NCBI RefSeq assembly: GCF_020165195.1 | Contig: NZ_JAIUHR010000020.1 | Location: forward strand, 47,071-111,070 | DNA from: Mesorhizobium sp. CA14 | GTDB lineage: Bacteria > Pseudomonadota > Alphaproteobacteria > Rhizobiales > Rhizobiaceae | DNA length: 64,000 nucleotides | Reading direction: 5' to 3' | The notes under the pieces: model-generated | The model's input: only the letters and a program-made list of their open reading frames with translations | Told to the model about the DNA's origin: nothing | The model's database searches: none | Part shown: positions 41,731 to 51,640 of the stretch, in pieces | Layout of the letters: every line of letters begins with the position of its first letter | How positions within the stretch are numbered: the stretch's first letter is position 1 | Made by a program: the position numbers and the translations under genes

Positions 41731-43160
41731 GGAAGCCCTTCCGTGGATGGCAGCAGGCAGCCGGGGTTCATCAGGCCCTTGGGGTCGAGGGCGTTCTTCA
41801 GCGCCGCGACCATGCGCCGATGCGCCGGCGAAAGCCCGACCCAGAATTCCTTTCGGCGGCTGCGGCCGATGCCGTGCTCCGCGCTGATCGAGCCGCCGAG
41901 GCCAACGGTGATTTCGTAGAGCCCGGCAACAATCTCGGAGCCACGCGCGCGAGCCTCGTGCTCGGCAAGTTCGGGCGGCGGCAGCACGTTGAAATGGATG
42001 TTGCCGTCGCCGGCGTGGCCGTAGGCGAGGGGAATCCAGCCGCGATGATCATTCGCGACGAAGCGGCGGGCCTGCTCGATCAGGGCTGGAATATCGGAAA
42101 TCCGCACCGACAGGTCGGTGCGCACGTGATAGCCGCGCTTGGCCTGGCCTTCGACCAGTCCTTCGCGGATCGCCCAAAAACTCCTGGCCTGCGCGGTGCT
42201 GGCGGCGAGAACCGCGTCCGTCACCAGGCCATTGTCCATGGCATCGGCGAGGAAGCCGGCCATCAAGCCGTTGAGATCGACAGCCGCGCTGGACGACAAT
42301 TCGATCAGCACCTGGACGGGCGCCGAGACCGGCGCTCTCATCGCGGGGTCGATCAGCCGCGCAAGCTCGATGCATTCCGAGCCGATGATCTCGAAAGCGG
42401 AGATCAGGTCCGAACAGTCGCTGCGCGCCCGGTTGAACAGCCTGATGGCTGCCTCGAACGAAGCCAGGCCGAGATAGGCGGTGTCCGTTTTGGCCGGCTT
42501 CGGAAACAACTTGACCTCGACCCCGGTGATGATGCCCAGCGTGCCTTCCGAGCCGATGAAAAGCTGCTTCAGGTCATAGCCGCTGTTGTTCTTGCGCAGG
42601 CCGGAAAAGCCGCTCCACAGCTCACCGTCCGCCAGCACCACTTCGAGGCCAAGGATCAGATCGCGCGCCATGCCGTAGCGCAGCACGTTGACGCCCCCAG
42701 CGTTGGTGGCCGCATTGCCGCCGATCTGGCAACTACCTTGCGCGCCGAGCGCCAACGGGAACAAGCAATCCCGCGCCTCGCACGCGTCCTTGATCGCCTG
42801 CAGCACGCAGCCGGCATCGGCCTGCAGCGTGAAATTCTCCTCATCGATCTGCCGGATGGCGTTCATCCGCTCCAGGCTGACGACAACAAGGCCGCCTTTG
42901 CTGTCGATCGCGCCTGATACCAGACCGGTGTTGCCACCCTGTGGAACGACGCCCAGCCCGAACTCATTGCACAACCGCATCAGTGCCTGGACCTCGGCCA
43001 CCGAAGCTGGCCGCAGCACGGCAAGAGCCCCGCCGCGATAGTCGCCGGCCCAGTCGCCGAGGTACTTCGCCATTCCGGCCGGATTGGTGGCGATCCCGTT
43101 TTGTCCGACAGCACTTTCCATAGCGCCGAGGATTTCCGGTGAAAGGCGTTGAACAGTCAT
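41727..43160 (-). CDS. FAD-linked oxidase (D-2-hydroxyacid dehydrogenase type)
   Basis: This 477-aa protein has an FAD-binding type 4 domain (VPQGGNTGLVSGAIDSKGGL, QIGGNAATNAGGVNVLRYG) and a C-terminal FAD-oxidase domain with YGHAGDGNIHFNVLPPPELA, SAEHGIGRSRRKEF and DPKGLMNPGCLLPS. The His/Glu metal site is visible. The family (GlcD, D-lactate and D-2-hydroxyglutarate dehydrogenases) oxidises D-2-hydroxyacids. It is the first gene of the operon with FadR, VOC and NitT-type ABC genes, so it should act on a metabolite of the imported compound. Confidence 0.88.
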   Translation of the reverse strand: MTVQRLSPEILGAMESAVGQNGIATNPAGMAKYLGDWAGDYRGGALAVLRPASVAEVQALMRLCNEFGLGVVPQGGNTGLVSGAIDSKGGLVVVSLERMNAIRQIDEENFTLQADAGCVLQAIKDACEARDCLFPLALGAQGSCQIGGNAATNAGGVNVLRYGMARDLILGLEVVLADGELWSGFSGLRKNNSGYDLKQLFIGSEGTLGIITGVEVKLFPKPAKTDTAYLGLASFEAAIRLFNRARSDCSDLISAFEIIGSECIELARLIDPAMRAPVSAPVQVLIELSSSAAVDLNGLMAGFLADAMDNGLVTDAVLAASTAQARSFWAIREGLVEGQAKRGYHVRTDLSVRISDIPALIEQARRFVANDHRGWIPLAYGHAGDGNIHFNVLPPPELAEHEARARGSEIVAGLYEITVGLGGSISAEHGIGRSRRKEFWVGLSPAHRRMVAALKNALDPKGLMNPGCLLPSTEGLP

Positions 43161-43190
43161 GAACGTCGACGTCTGGATATCGGGTCATAT

Positions 43191-43219
43191 ATATCATCCT
43201 ACAACTTACTTCGAGTCAA
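43191..43219 (-). promoter_or_regulatory. Putative promoter of the FAD-oxidase operon
   Basis: On the minus strand TTGACT (43219-43214) is followed by a 17-bp spacer and TGATAT (43196-43191), about 35 bp before the ATG at 43160. The -10 lies in an AT-rich alternating stretch (catatatatcat) that could also be the FadR-type operator. Confidence 0.5.
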
Positions 43220-43418
43220 TCGCCTTCCTGTTCGGCGAACACGTCACCGGCTCGTCAACAGGGGGTGGTGACCATGTCGGTGGGGAAGCCGCCTCTGTCG
43301 GGCCAGGCCCTGCCTATGCGTTGTGCTGGCCGATTGCCGGTCGTGAAAACCACCGCGATGGTGGTGGCAAGGGAAGCCGCGGCTCGCCCCCGATCAGATA
43401 GTCCGGCGAGGAGAAAAG

Positions 43419-44597
43419 ATGATTGAACTGCCTTTTGCCCGCGAAGAGTATCAGCAGCGGCTTGCAAAAATCCGCGCCGAGATGGCCAGGCGCGGCATCG
43501 AACTCCTGATCGTCAACGACGTCGCCAACCAGCATTACATCACCGGCTATGACGGCTGGTCGTTCTACACGCCACAGGTGGTGCTTGTGCCGATCGAGGA
43601 TGTCGAGCCGGTCTGGATCGGCCGCGCCATGGATGCGGCCGGCGGGTTGCTGACGGCCTGGATGAAGCCGGAAAATGTGGTCGGCTTCCCGGAAGACCAC
43701 GTGCAGCGCGCCGACCGTCATCCCATGGACTGGATCGCGGCCTGGATCGTCGCCAAGGGCTGGGGAAGCCGCCACATTGGCGTCGAGCTCGAAGCCTATT
43801 ATTTCTCGCCGAAGGCGCATGCGCGGCTCGTCGCCGGATTGCCCAATGGGACATGGCACGATGCCGATCTGCTCGTGAACTGGATCCGCGCGGTGAAATC
43901 AGCGCCGGAAATCGCCTATCTGCGCAACGCGTCGAGGCTGGCGCAAGCGGCTGTCGCGCGGGCCTACGAAGTCATCGCGCCAGGCGTGCGCGAATGCGAC
44001 GCGATCGCTTCGATCCAGGCGGCGCAGATCGCCAGCAGCCCGGATTTCGCCGGCGACATCACGGCGCTGCCGCCGACGATCCTCGGCGGCGAAAATGCTT
44101 CCGCGCCGCATATCATGTGGAGCGATCGGCGGTTCGGAAAGGACGAAACGATCGCGCTCGAGCTTGCCGGCGTCTGCCGCCGCTACGCCGCGGGGCTTGC
44201 CAGGACCATGCAACTCGGCAAGACGCCGGCTCGCGTCGCGGACACGGCAAAGGCGGTGATCGAAGGCATGGATGCGGTGCTCGATGCGGTGCGGCCGGGC
44301 ACGACCGCCGAAGCGGTCGAAGCCGCGTGGCGCAAGGTCATAGAGCGTCACGGGCTGAAGAAGGAATCGCGCATCGGCTATTCCATCGGCGTCGCTTATC
44401 CGCCGGATTGGGGCGAGCATACGATCAGCCTGAGACCGGGTGACAAGACGGTGCTGCAACCCGGCAATGTCGTTCATTCCATCCTGGGCATGTGGATGGA
44501 CGGCTGGGGCATCGAGGTCAGCGAGACCATCCTGGTGACCGAAACCGGGAACGAGACGCTGACGAAGTTCCCGCGGGATATCCATGTCAAAGCCTGA
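43419..44597 (+). CDS. M24-family creatinase/ectoine-hydrolase-like protein
   Basis: This 392-aa protein resembles ectoine hydrolase DoeA and creatinase: MIELPFAREEYQQRLAKIRA, LIVNDVANQHYITGYDGWSF, and HPMDWIAAW in the N-terminal domain, and a pita-bread C-terminal domain. The metal Asp pair of aminopeptidases is absent (IALELAGVCRRYAAGLART instead of the D...D pattern), as in metal-free creatinase-type enzymes, while HTISLR and GIEVSETI (catalytic Glu) are kept. It probably opens a cyclic or amide N-containing substrate. It is divergent from the FAD-oxidase operon, 258 bp away. Confidence 0.78.
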   Translation: MIELPFAREEYQQRLAKIRAEMARRGIELLIVNDVANQHYITGYDGWSFYTPQVVLVPIEDVEPVWIGRAMDAAGGLLTAWMKPENVVGFPEDHVQRADRHPMDWIAAWIVAKGWGSRHIGVELEAYYFSPKAHARLVAGLPNGTWHDADLLVNWIRAVKSAPEIAYLRNASRLAQAAVARAYEVIAPGVRECDAIASIQAAQIASSPDFAGDITALPPTILGGENASAPHIMWSDRRFGKDETIALELAGVCRRYAAGLARTMQLGKTPARVADTAKAVIEGMDAVLDAVRPGTTAEAVEAAWRKVIERHGLKKESRIGYSIGVAYPPDWGEHTISLRPGDKTVLQPGNVVHSILGMWMDGWGIEVSETILVTETGNETLTKFPRDIHVKA

Positions 44598-44769
44598 CGG
44601 GCCGGAGGTCGGATCGGTCTATCGCTTCACAATTCCAGGTTCCGCGCGTCGACGGGGCCGCGTTGAAGAACGGCATCCTGCCTTGGTTTCGGCGGCAACG
44701 ATGTATCCGGCAGGGCAAGAGAATCCCGGCGCTTAGCGAATTCGCGGGCGCCGGTGCTGGATCAGCCGG

Positions 44770-46050
44770 TCAAAGATACTGCGCGACCTTCTTGCCGACA
44801 GTCAGGAAGCGCAGCGGGTCGACCGCTTCGCCGCCGTGGCGCACCTCGTAGTGCAGGTGCGGACCTGTCGAGCGGCCGCTGCTGCCGGTCTTGCCGATGA
44901 CGTCCCCGGCGGCGAGCTTCTGGCCGACGCTCACATCGATCTCGCTCAAATGGCCATAGCGTGTGGCAAAGCCGTTGCCGTGGTCGACCTCGACCATGCG
45001 GCCATAGCCGCCCGCCCAGCCGGCCCTGGTGACGGTGCCAGCGGCGGTAACCTTGGCCGGCATGCCGATCGGCGCCCTGAAATCCATTCCCGTATGCAAG
45101 GCGGCGCTGCCCAGGATCGGGTCGGTGCGCACGCCGAACGGGCTGGTCACCGCATGGCCCGGGGCCGGGTTGGCGAGCGGCAGCTTGCTCGCCTCTTTCT
45201 TGACCTCGTCGAGCGCATCGAGCGCCTCGTCCAACTCCTTGACCTTGCTGTCGAAAACCATCGACGGATCAAGCGGAACCAGCGGGCCGCCGACATCGCT
45301 CTTGTTGAGTTCGCTGTCGACCGGCAGGCCCGCCGCTTCCAGTGCCTGGGCGATGGCATCGGCATTCTTATAGGCGTTGTCGGCAAGCGTGGTGATGCGC
45401 GAAAGCTGCTGGTTCTCGATGGCCTTCAACGACGCATTGATCGAGACGAACAACTTGTCGGCGCGGTCGGCGGCCGTTTCGCCATCGAGCGGATCGGACC
45501 TTGTCGACCAGAGTGAGAAGGGCCTTGTGTCGCCGGCGCTCAAGGATGCGACCGAATAGGTCGGCGCCTGCGAGAGGCTGCCGGTGACCTCAGCGTGCTC
45601 GTCGGGCTTGGGTGCCGCTGCGCCCGTTGCAGGTGTGTCGCCGACCTCGTTCTCGGCGCGCTCAAGAATCGGGCCGAGCCGTCCGTGGCGCTCGCTGAGC
45701 TGGGTCTGCCTGGCCAGCAGCTCGCTGACCTTGGTTTCCATCAACTGCTGGTCCAGAAGCTGGCGGCTGGTGATGCGGTCGACCTGGGAACGAAGCGCCG
45801 AGATGCGGTCCTCATAAGCCTGCTGCATGCGCGCCTGTCTTGCCGTCGTGGCGCCGATCAGGTCATCGCGCAGCACGAGATAGGACGTCGCGAGCAGATA
45901 GCCGATGGCGATGGCCGCCAGGGCCGAGCCGATGAAGGCAACGAGCCAGGGGCGGATGGTGAAATGCCTGATCTCGTTGCCCCGGGCAATGATGACCGTA
46001 TGCGGTTCCTTGCGCTTGCCGAAGACCGCTGACTGACCGGTTTGTTTCAC
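44770..46050 (-). CDS. Membrane-anchored M23 peptidase (RgsM-like)
   Basis: This 426-aa protein has one N-terminal helix (WLVAFIGSALAAIAIGYLLA), a coiled-coil region (YEDRISALRSQVDRITSRQL; about 75-130), a Thr/Ala-rich linker and a C-terminal M23 LytM domain with SPFGVRTDPILG, LHTGMDFRAP (His and Asp ligands), RYGHLSEID and the HLHYEV box. All zinc ligands are present. It should cut peptidoglycan cross-links; rhizobial relatives such as RgsM act in polar growth. It is 174 bp from bcp on the same strand. Confidence 0.85.
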   Translation of the reverse strand: MKQTGQSAVFGKRKEPHTVIIARGNEIRHFTIRPWLVAFIGSALAAIAIGYLLATSYLVLRDDLIGATTARQARMQQAYEDRISALRSQVDRITSRQLLDQQLMETKVSELLARQTQLSERHGRLGPILERAENEVGDTPATGAAAPKPDEHAEVTGSLSQAPTYSVASLSAGDTRPFSLWSTRSDPLDGETAADRADKLFVSINASLKAIENQQLSRITTLADNAYKNADAIAQALEAAGLPVDSELNKSDVGGPLVPLDPSMVFDSKVKELDEALDALDEVKKEASKLPLANPAPGHAVTSPFGVRTDPILGSAALHTGMDFRAPIGMPAKVTAAGTVTRAGWAGGYGRMVEVDHGNGFATRYGHLSEIDVSVGQKLAAGDVIGKTGSSGRSTGPHLHYEVRHGGEAVDPLRFLTVGKKVAQYL

Positions 46051-46224
46051 GGGACCGAGCTTTCGTTACGGGGACCAACGACAGCTCGATTACACATTAT
46101 TAGGGTTAACAAAGTTTTGCCGGCCGCAGTATCGGCGCAACCAGTCGCGCTCTGCGGGTGGCCGGTTGCAACGGAGATGGGGCTGGCGAGCGGCGGGCGA
46201 TCGCGAAAGCCACGCGCTCCCGTT

Positions 46225-46692
46225 TCAGAGCGCGCGCACGGCCTCGAGCACCGCTTCGGCATGGCCCTTGACGCGAACCTGACGCCAGATGCGGGCGATG
46301 CGACCGTCCTTGCCGATCAGGAAGGTGGCGCGCTCGACACCCATATATTTGCGCCCGTACATCATCTTCTCGACCCACAAATGATAGGCCTCGATCACCT
46401 TGCGCTCCTCATCGGCGACGAGATCGACGGTGAGATCGTACTTCGCCTTGAATTTGTCGTGTTTCTTGACGCTATCGGGCGATAGACCGATCACCACTGC
46501 ACCGGCCTTTTCGAATTCCGGCTTCAACTGCGAGAAGCCGATCGCCTCGTTGGTGCAACTTGTGGTGTCGTCCTGCGGATAAAAATAGAGTACAACCGGC
46601 TTGCCCCGGAGCGCAGCAAGGCTGAGGGAGCCCCCGCCGTCACGCGGGAGATCGAATTGGGGTGCTGCGTCGCCCACGTCGAGATCAGCCAT
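46225..46692 (-). CDS. bcp: Thioredoxin-dependent peroxiredoxin, Bcp type
   Basis: This 155-aa peroxiredoxin has the catalytic PQDDTTSCTNEA segment (PxxxTxxC with the peroxidatic Cys near 46). It has no other Cys, so it is a 1-Cys version of Bcp and needs an external thiol. Family members reduce hydrogen and organic hydroperoxides. ATG 46692 opens MADLDVGDAAPQFDLP, the standard Bcp start. It is divergent from the AsmA-like gene (47 bp apart). Confidence 0.88.
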   Translation of the reverse strand: MADLDVGDAAPQFDLPRDGGGSLSLAALRGKPVVLYFYPQDDTTSCTNEAIGFSQLKPEFEKAGAVVIGLSPDSVKKHDKFKAKYDLTVDLVADEERKVIEAYHLWVEKMMYGRKYMGVERATFLIGKDGRIARIWRQVRVKGHAEAVLEAVRAL

Positions 46693-46739
46693 ATCGATGC
46701 CCTTGCTAGCGGTTACGCGCGGGAAATCATCGATATAAC

Positions 46740-49700
46740 GTGAAGCGGGGATTCGTCTACGACGGGTTCGTCACAACGGAATATTGCTTGGATCAGGAAG
46801 AACCGCAGCACGAGAAGATCAGGTTCAGGCGTGACGAGATCACCGACCTGGCGAGGTTTCCGTCCGCGTGTAGCGTGCCGCCGCTGGGCCGGGCAGCCGT
46901 GCGGCGGCGTTTCCGCATGCTCGGTCGCGTGTTTGCCGGGCTTTGCGCGCTCGTGCTCCTGGCGGCGGCAGGCGTCTATGTTCTCGGGGCCTCGGGCGTA
47001 GGCACGGAGCGCCTCCGGGCCGAGGCGGAGACCGCCATAGAGAAGCTGGCGGGCGTCGACGTCGACGTCGCCGTCGGCGCAGCGCGACTGACGCTCGACG
47101 GGTCGAGCTTCGTCGCCCTGCAGGTGAACGATGTCAGCCTGAAGACGGCCGACGGCAAGCCGATGGCCGATATCGGGCGCGTGCGTTTCGGCATGCGTCT
47201 GCTGCCGCTGCTTTCCGGCGAAGTCCGGCTGACCGCCGCCAGATTTTCCGACGCCCATATCGTGGTGGCCGCCATGCCCTCCGGCGGAGGCGACTGGACG
47301 GCGGCGTTGCGCAACGAGAACGGCCTTATCGACCCGGAGAAAGTGTCGGCGGCGGTATTTTCAGGCGTCAATGACGCGCTGGATGCCGTGCGCGAGGACT
47401 CGATGCGCCAGATCGATCTGCGCAATGTCGAGTTCGAGCTGCCGGACACCGGGCCAGTCAAGCGCGTGACCGTCGCCTCGGCGACCGTCGCGCAAACCGG
47501 TACGGGAAGCATGCAGTTCTCGTATGATGCCGATGTCGACGGCCGGCACGCGACGTTGATCGCCTCGGCGACGCGCGACGCGACGGCAAAGCGTATTTCG
47601 TCGCTGGACGCCAAACTCGAGATAGCCGGCCCCTCCGGCGGGAACAGGTCGACAGGAATCAGCCCGGCGGCCGACGGCGCTAAACTGGGTTCGATCGCGT
47701 TGAAGCTGTCGGGATCGGAAGCGTCGGGCGACAACCCTTCGCGCCTGGCGGCATCACTCTCGCTCAACGGTTCGGTGCTCGACCTGGACGAACGCGGGCT
47801 GTTGCCGACCGATGTCGATGCCGATGCCACGCTGGTGGCCGGTTCGAACAAGATCTCGGTCGACCGGCTGCTGATCAGAAGCGGCCGCTCCAGCTTCGAC
47901 TTTGCCGGATCGATCGGGCCGAAGCCGGCAGCAGCCGGGGAGGAGCCTGCCTACCGCTATGATCTCACCAGCGATGGCTCGACGCTGGCGCCCTCGGAAT
48001 CGCCGGAACCGGCGCTTCAGTTCCTGGCCCGTATCGCCGGCGTCTACCAGCCGAAGAGCCGCAAGCTCGTCGCCGAGCAGATCGGCGTGCGCTCCGGCGG
48101 ATCGGGCGAGGTGCTGGGGGCCGCCACGGTCGCTTTCATCGACAACGGTCCTCCAGGAGTATCGCTGTCGCTCAACGTTCACGACATGCCGGTCTCGCAT
48201 GTCAAGCAATTGTGGCCGTGGTTCTCGGCCCGCAACGCGCGGCTTTGGGTGCTGAGCAATCTGTTCGGCGGCACGGTGACCGACGCCAAACTGCAGTTCC
48301 AGGTCGCGCCGGGCCGCCTGGGCAACGGCGTGCCGCTTACCGGCGACGAAGTGTTCGGCCGTTTCCAGATCGAAGGATCGCGCTTCGATACCGCCGGGCG
48401 CATCCCGCCGGTCCGTGACGCCGTCGGCATCGTTGCCTTCCACGGCAACGATGTCGACATCGCGCTCTCCTCCGGCAGCGTCTATATGCCGAGCGGCCGC
48501 ACCGTGGCGGCAAGCGGCGGCACGTTGACGATCAAGAACGCGAACCTGCCGATTGTGGTTGGCGGCCTCGACATCGACGTTGCGGGTGAGGCCCCGGCTA
48601 TCGCCGAGCTTGCCTCCTACGAGCCGATCAACGCCATGCGCCATGTCGGATTGGCACCCGAGGATCTGTCCGGCACCGTCACCGGCCATGTCAGGGCGGA
48701 CATTCCGCTGACGAAGGGCATGGATACCTCGACCCTCGATTGGCTGGTTTCGCTCGACTATCAGGGCCTGTCGTTGGCCAAGCCTTTCGAGGACCAGACG
48801 GTCACCGACGCCAATGGCTCGATCACCGTCGGGCCGAAGCAGGCGGTGATTTCCGCCGAGGCCAAGCTCAACGGGATTTCGGCCGAGCTCGATCTGGTCG
48901 AGCCGCTAGCCGACGACGGGCCGGCGCGAAGCCGCAAGGTTACTTTGGTCCTCGACGACAAGACGCGCAATGCCAGCATGCCTGGACTGTCGGATCTGCT
49001 TTCGGGAACCATCAAGGTGGCGATCGACAAGAGCGGCGAGGGCGCCCAGCAGGTTTCGGCGGACCTGACCAACGCCAGGCTCGACATTCCCTGGGCCGGC
49101 TGGAGCAAGGGCGCTGGCATTCCCGCCAAGGTCGCTTTCAACATGGCAAAGTCCGGCAGCACCACCACGCTGTCGGATTTCGATCTCGGCGGAAAAAGCT
49201 TTTCGATCGACGGCAATGTGACGCTGGTCAACGGCGCGTTATCCACGGCCCGCTTCAGCAAGGTTTCGTTGAACCGGGGCGACGACGTCGCCGTTTCGGT
49301 GAAGCGCTCCGGCAAGGGTTATGCCGTCGACGTCAGCGGTGCGTCGCTCGACGCCCGCTCGCTGATCAAGCAGTTCACCTCGGATGTCGACACCGCGACC
49401 AAGGGCGCGGGCAGCGATGCCGTCTCGGTGAGCGCCGACGTGGCATCGCTGACCGGCTTCCACGACGAGGTGCTCTCCAATCTCAGGCTCGAATACAGCG
49501 CCGCCGGATCGCGCGTGAACGGGCTCAACGTCACCGCCGCGGCAAGCTCCGGCGCGGCGATCGCGATCAACAACACCACAAGCGAAGGCGGTCGCGTGCT
49601 CAGGGTGAAATCTGCCGATGCCGGCGCCATCCTGCGGTTCCTCAACGTCTATGAGCATATGGAAGGCGGCGCGATCACGCTGTCGCTCTCGGGCGCCGCC

Positions 49701-50213
49701 GACGGGCCGATGAAGGGACAGGTGGATGCCCGCAACTTCTATGTGGTCAACGAGCCCAAGCTGGCCTCGATCGTGTCGACAACGCCGGCCGGCGATACAC
49801 GCAGCCTAAACCAGGCCGTCAAAAGCAACATCGACACGTCCAGAGTGCAGTTCGAGCGCGGCTACGCCGAGATCGACAAGGGTTCCGGCTATCTCAAACT
49901 GGCGAACGGCCTGCTGCGCGGCCCGCGCATCGGCACGACCTTCCAGGGCACGCTCTACGATGCGAACAACAACATGGACATGACCGGGACCTTCATGCCG
50001 GTCTATGGTCTCAACCGCATCTTCGGCGAACTGCCGTTGTTCGGACCGCTGCTCGGCAACGGGCGCGACCGCGGACTGATTGGCGTCACCTACCGGCTAC
50101 GCGGCAACGCCAACAAGCCGACGCTCAACATCAATCCGCTATCGGTGGTGGCGCCGGGCATATTCCGCTCGATCTTCGAGTACAGGCAGCAACCGTCCCA
50201 AAGTGGGCAGTAA
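46740..50213 (+). CDS. AsmA/DUF3971-family large envelope protein
   Basis: This 1157-aa protein has a cytoplasmic N-terminus, a single signal-anchor helix (VFAGLCALVLLAAAGVYVLG, about 62-81) and a very long beta-rich periplasmic part with repeated AsmA-like segments and a C-terminal AsmA-2 region (FQGTLYDANNNMDMTGTFMP; VYGLNRIFGELPLFGPLLGN). AsmA-type proteins are thought to bridge inner and outer membranes for phospholipid transfer. GTG 46740 was chosen because the conserved stretch RFRRDEITDLARFPSACSVP lies before the helix; ATG 46917 is a shorter alternative. Confidence 0.8.
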   Translation: MKRGFVYDGFVTTEYCLDQEEPQHEKIRFRRDEITDLARFPSACSVPPLGRAAVRRRFRMLGRVFAGLCALVLLAAAGVYVLGASGVGTERLRAEAETAIEKLAGVDVDVAVGAARLTLDGSSFVALQVNDVSLKTADGKPMADIGRVRFGMRLLPLLSGEVRLTAARFSDAHIVVAAMPSGGGDWTAALRNENGLIDPEKVSAAVFSGVNDALDAVREDSMRQIDLRNVEFELPDTGPVKRVTVASATVAQTGTGSMQFSYDADVDGRHATLIASATRDATAKRISSLDAKLEIAGPSGGNRSTGISPAADGAKLGSIALKLSGSEASGDNPSRLAASLSLNGSVLDLDERGLLPTDVDADATLVAGSNKISVDRLLIRSGRSSFDFAGSIGPKPAAAGEEPAYRYDLTSDGSTLAPSESPEPALQFLARIAGVYQPKSRKLVAEQIGVRSGGSGEVLGAATVAFIDNGPPGVSLSLNVHDMPVSHVKQLWPWFSARNARLWVLSNLFGGTVTDAKLQFQVAPGRLGNGVPLTGDEVFGRFQIEGSRFDTAGRIPPVRDAVGIVAFHGNDVDIALSSGSVYMPSGRTVAASGGTLTIKNANLPIVVGGLDIDVAGEAPAIAELASYEPINAMRHVGLAPEDLSGTVTGHVRADIPLTKGMDTSTLDWLVSLDYQGLSLAKPFEDQTVTDANGSITVGPKQAVISAEAKLNGISAELDLVEPLADDGPARSRKVTLVLDDKTRNASMPGLSDLLSGTIKVAIDKSGEGAQQVSADLTNARLDIPWAGWSKGAGIPAKVAFNMAKSGSTTTLSDFDLGGKSFSIDGNVTLVNGALSTARFSKVSLNRGDDVAVSVKRSGKGYAVDVSGASLDARSLIKQFTSDVDTATKGAGSDAVSVSADVASLTGFHDEVLSNLRLEYSAAGSRVNGLNVTAAASSGAAIAINNTTSEGGRVLRVKSADAGAILRFLNVYEHMEGGAITLSLSGAADGPMKGQVDARNFYVVNEPKLASIVSTTPAGDTRSLNQAVKSNIDTSRVQFERGYAEIDKGSGYLKLANGLLRGPRIGTTFQGTLYDANNNMDMTGTFMPVYGLNRIFGELPLFGPLLGNGRDRGLIGVTYRLRGNANKPTLNINPLSVVAPGIFRSIFEYRQQPSQSGQ

Positions 50214-50224
50214 GGTGCAGCCGA

Positions 50225-51478
50225 TCAGATCGGCCGAACCAGCACGTGTTTCTTCTTGCCGAGCGAAAGTTTCGCGACGCCTTCGGGACCGAGGTCCCGA
50301 AGCGTGACGACACGCCGGTCGTCGGTCAGCGGCTGGTCGTTGACGCGTACGGCGCCGCCCTGGATATGGCGACGCGCTTCGCCATTCGAGCCGGCCAGCC
50401 CGGCGCTTACGAACAGCGCCAGAATGCCGATCCCGGCTTCGAGGTCCGATTTGGCTACTTCGATGCTGGGCAGAGTGTCGGCGAGCGCGCCTTCCTCGAA
50501 AGTCTTGCGCGCCGTCTCGCTTGCGGTCTCGGCCGCGTCGCGGCCATGCAGCATGGCGGTGATCTCGGTAGCAAGGATCTTCTTTGCCTCGTTGATCTCC
50601 GAGCCGCCGAGCTTTTCAAGGCGCGCCACCTCGTCGAGCGGCAGCGTCGTGTAGAGCTTCAGGAAGCGGCCGACATCGGCGTCTTCGGTGTTGCGCCAGT
50701 ACTGCCAGAATTCGTAAGGCGAGAGCATGTCGCCATCGAGCCAGACCGCGCCCGAGGCGGACTTACCCATCTTGGCGCCGGACGAGGTGGTGAGCAGCGG
50801 CGTGGTCATGGCGAAGAGCTGCACGCCCTCCATGCGATGGCCGAGGTCGATGCCGTTGACGATGTTGCCCCACTGGTCCGAGCCGCCCATCTGCAGCCGG
50901 CAGCCGACGCGCTTGTACAGCTCGACGAAGTCGTAGGCCTGCAGGATCATGTAGTTGAATTCGAGGAAGGACAGCGACTGCTCGCGGTCGAGTCTCAGCT
51001 TCACGCTATCGAAGGCCAGCATGCGGTTGACGGAGAAATGCCGGCCGACATCGCGCAGGAAGTTGACGTAGTTGATCTGCATCAGCCAGTCGGCGTTGTT
51101 GACCATGACCGCGTCGCCCGGACCGCTGCCGAACTTCAGGTAAGGCACAAAATTGCGGCGGATGCCGACCAGATTGTCGTCGATGTCCTTAGGAGTGAGC
51201 AGCTTGCGCGCCTCGTCCTTGAAGGACGGGTCGCCGATCATCGAGGTCCCGCCGCCCATCAGCGCGATCGGCCGATGACCGGTCTGCTGCAGCCAATGCA
51301 GCATCATGATCTGGATCAGCGATCCCGCATGTAGGCTCTTGGCGGTGGCGTCGAAGCCGATATAAGCACTGATCGTTTCCTTGGCGAAAAGCTGGTCGAG
51401 GGCCGATTCATCCGAAATCTGGTGGATGAAGCCGCGCTCGCTCATGATGCGCAGGAAATCGGATTTGAAGGCGGACAT
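50225..51478 (-). CDS. tyrS: Tyrosyl-tRNA synthetase
   Basis: This 417-aa class I synthetase has the HIGH-equivalent GFDATAKSLHAGSLIQIMML, the tyrosine pocket (QMGGSDQWGNIVNGIDLG), the KMSKS loop KMGKSASGAVW and a C-terminal S4 domain (RRHIQGGAVRVNDQPLTDDR). Everything expected of bacterial TyrS is present. ATG 51478 (MSAFKSDFLRIMSERGFIHQ) was chosen by family start. It charges tRNA-Tyr in the cytoplasm and converges on the AsmA-like gene. Confidence 0.93.
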   Translation of the reverse strand: MSAFKSDFLRIMSERGFIHQISDESALDQLFAKETISAYIGFDATAKSLHAGSLIQIMMLHWLQQTGHRPIALMGGGTSMIGDPSFKDEARKLLTPKDIDDNLVGIRRNFVPYLKFGSGPGDAVMVNNADWLMQINYVNFLRDVGRHFSVNRMLAFDSVKLRLDREQSLSFLEFNYMILQAYDFVELYKRVGCRLQMGGSDQWGNIVNGIDLGHRMEGVQLFAMTTPLLTTSSGAKMGKSASGAVWLDGDMLSPYEFWQYWRNTEDADVGRFLKLYTTLPLDEVARLEKLGGSEINEAKKILATEITAMLHGRDAAETASETARKTFEEGALADTLPSIEVAKSDLEAGIGILALFVSAGLAGSNGEARRHIQGGAVRVNDQPLTDDRRVVTLRDLGPEGVAKLSLGKKKHVLVRPI

Positions 51479-51546
51479 TTGTTCTTCCTGGAGGTCGCCG
51501 GGCACTTGGCCATGCTGATATGAAGGCGCGCGTTTAGCATCCAAGC

Positions 51547-51640
51547 GCGATCAGCAAAAGTGGTTTCCGGTTTTGCGTCCGATCGCCCGCCAAACGAAAG
51601 ACCGCGATCAGCAAAAGTGGTTTCCGGTTTTGCGTCCGAT
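51547..51640. repeat. Two identical 37-bp direct repeats
   Basis: gcgatcagcaaaagtggttt...gtccgat occurs exactly at 51547-51583 and 51604-51640, separated by 20 bp. They lie between tyrS and the GT39 gene (divergent), in the promoter region. The core resembles the ccggttcccac part of the palindrome at 39400, a known dispersed rhizobial type. Confidence 0.75.
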
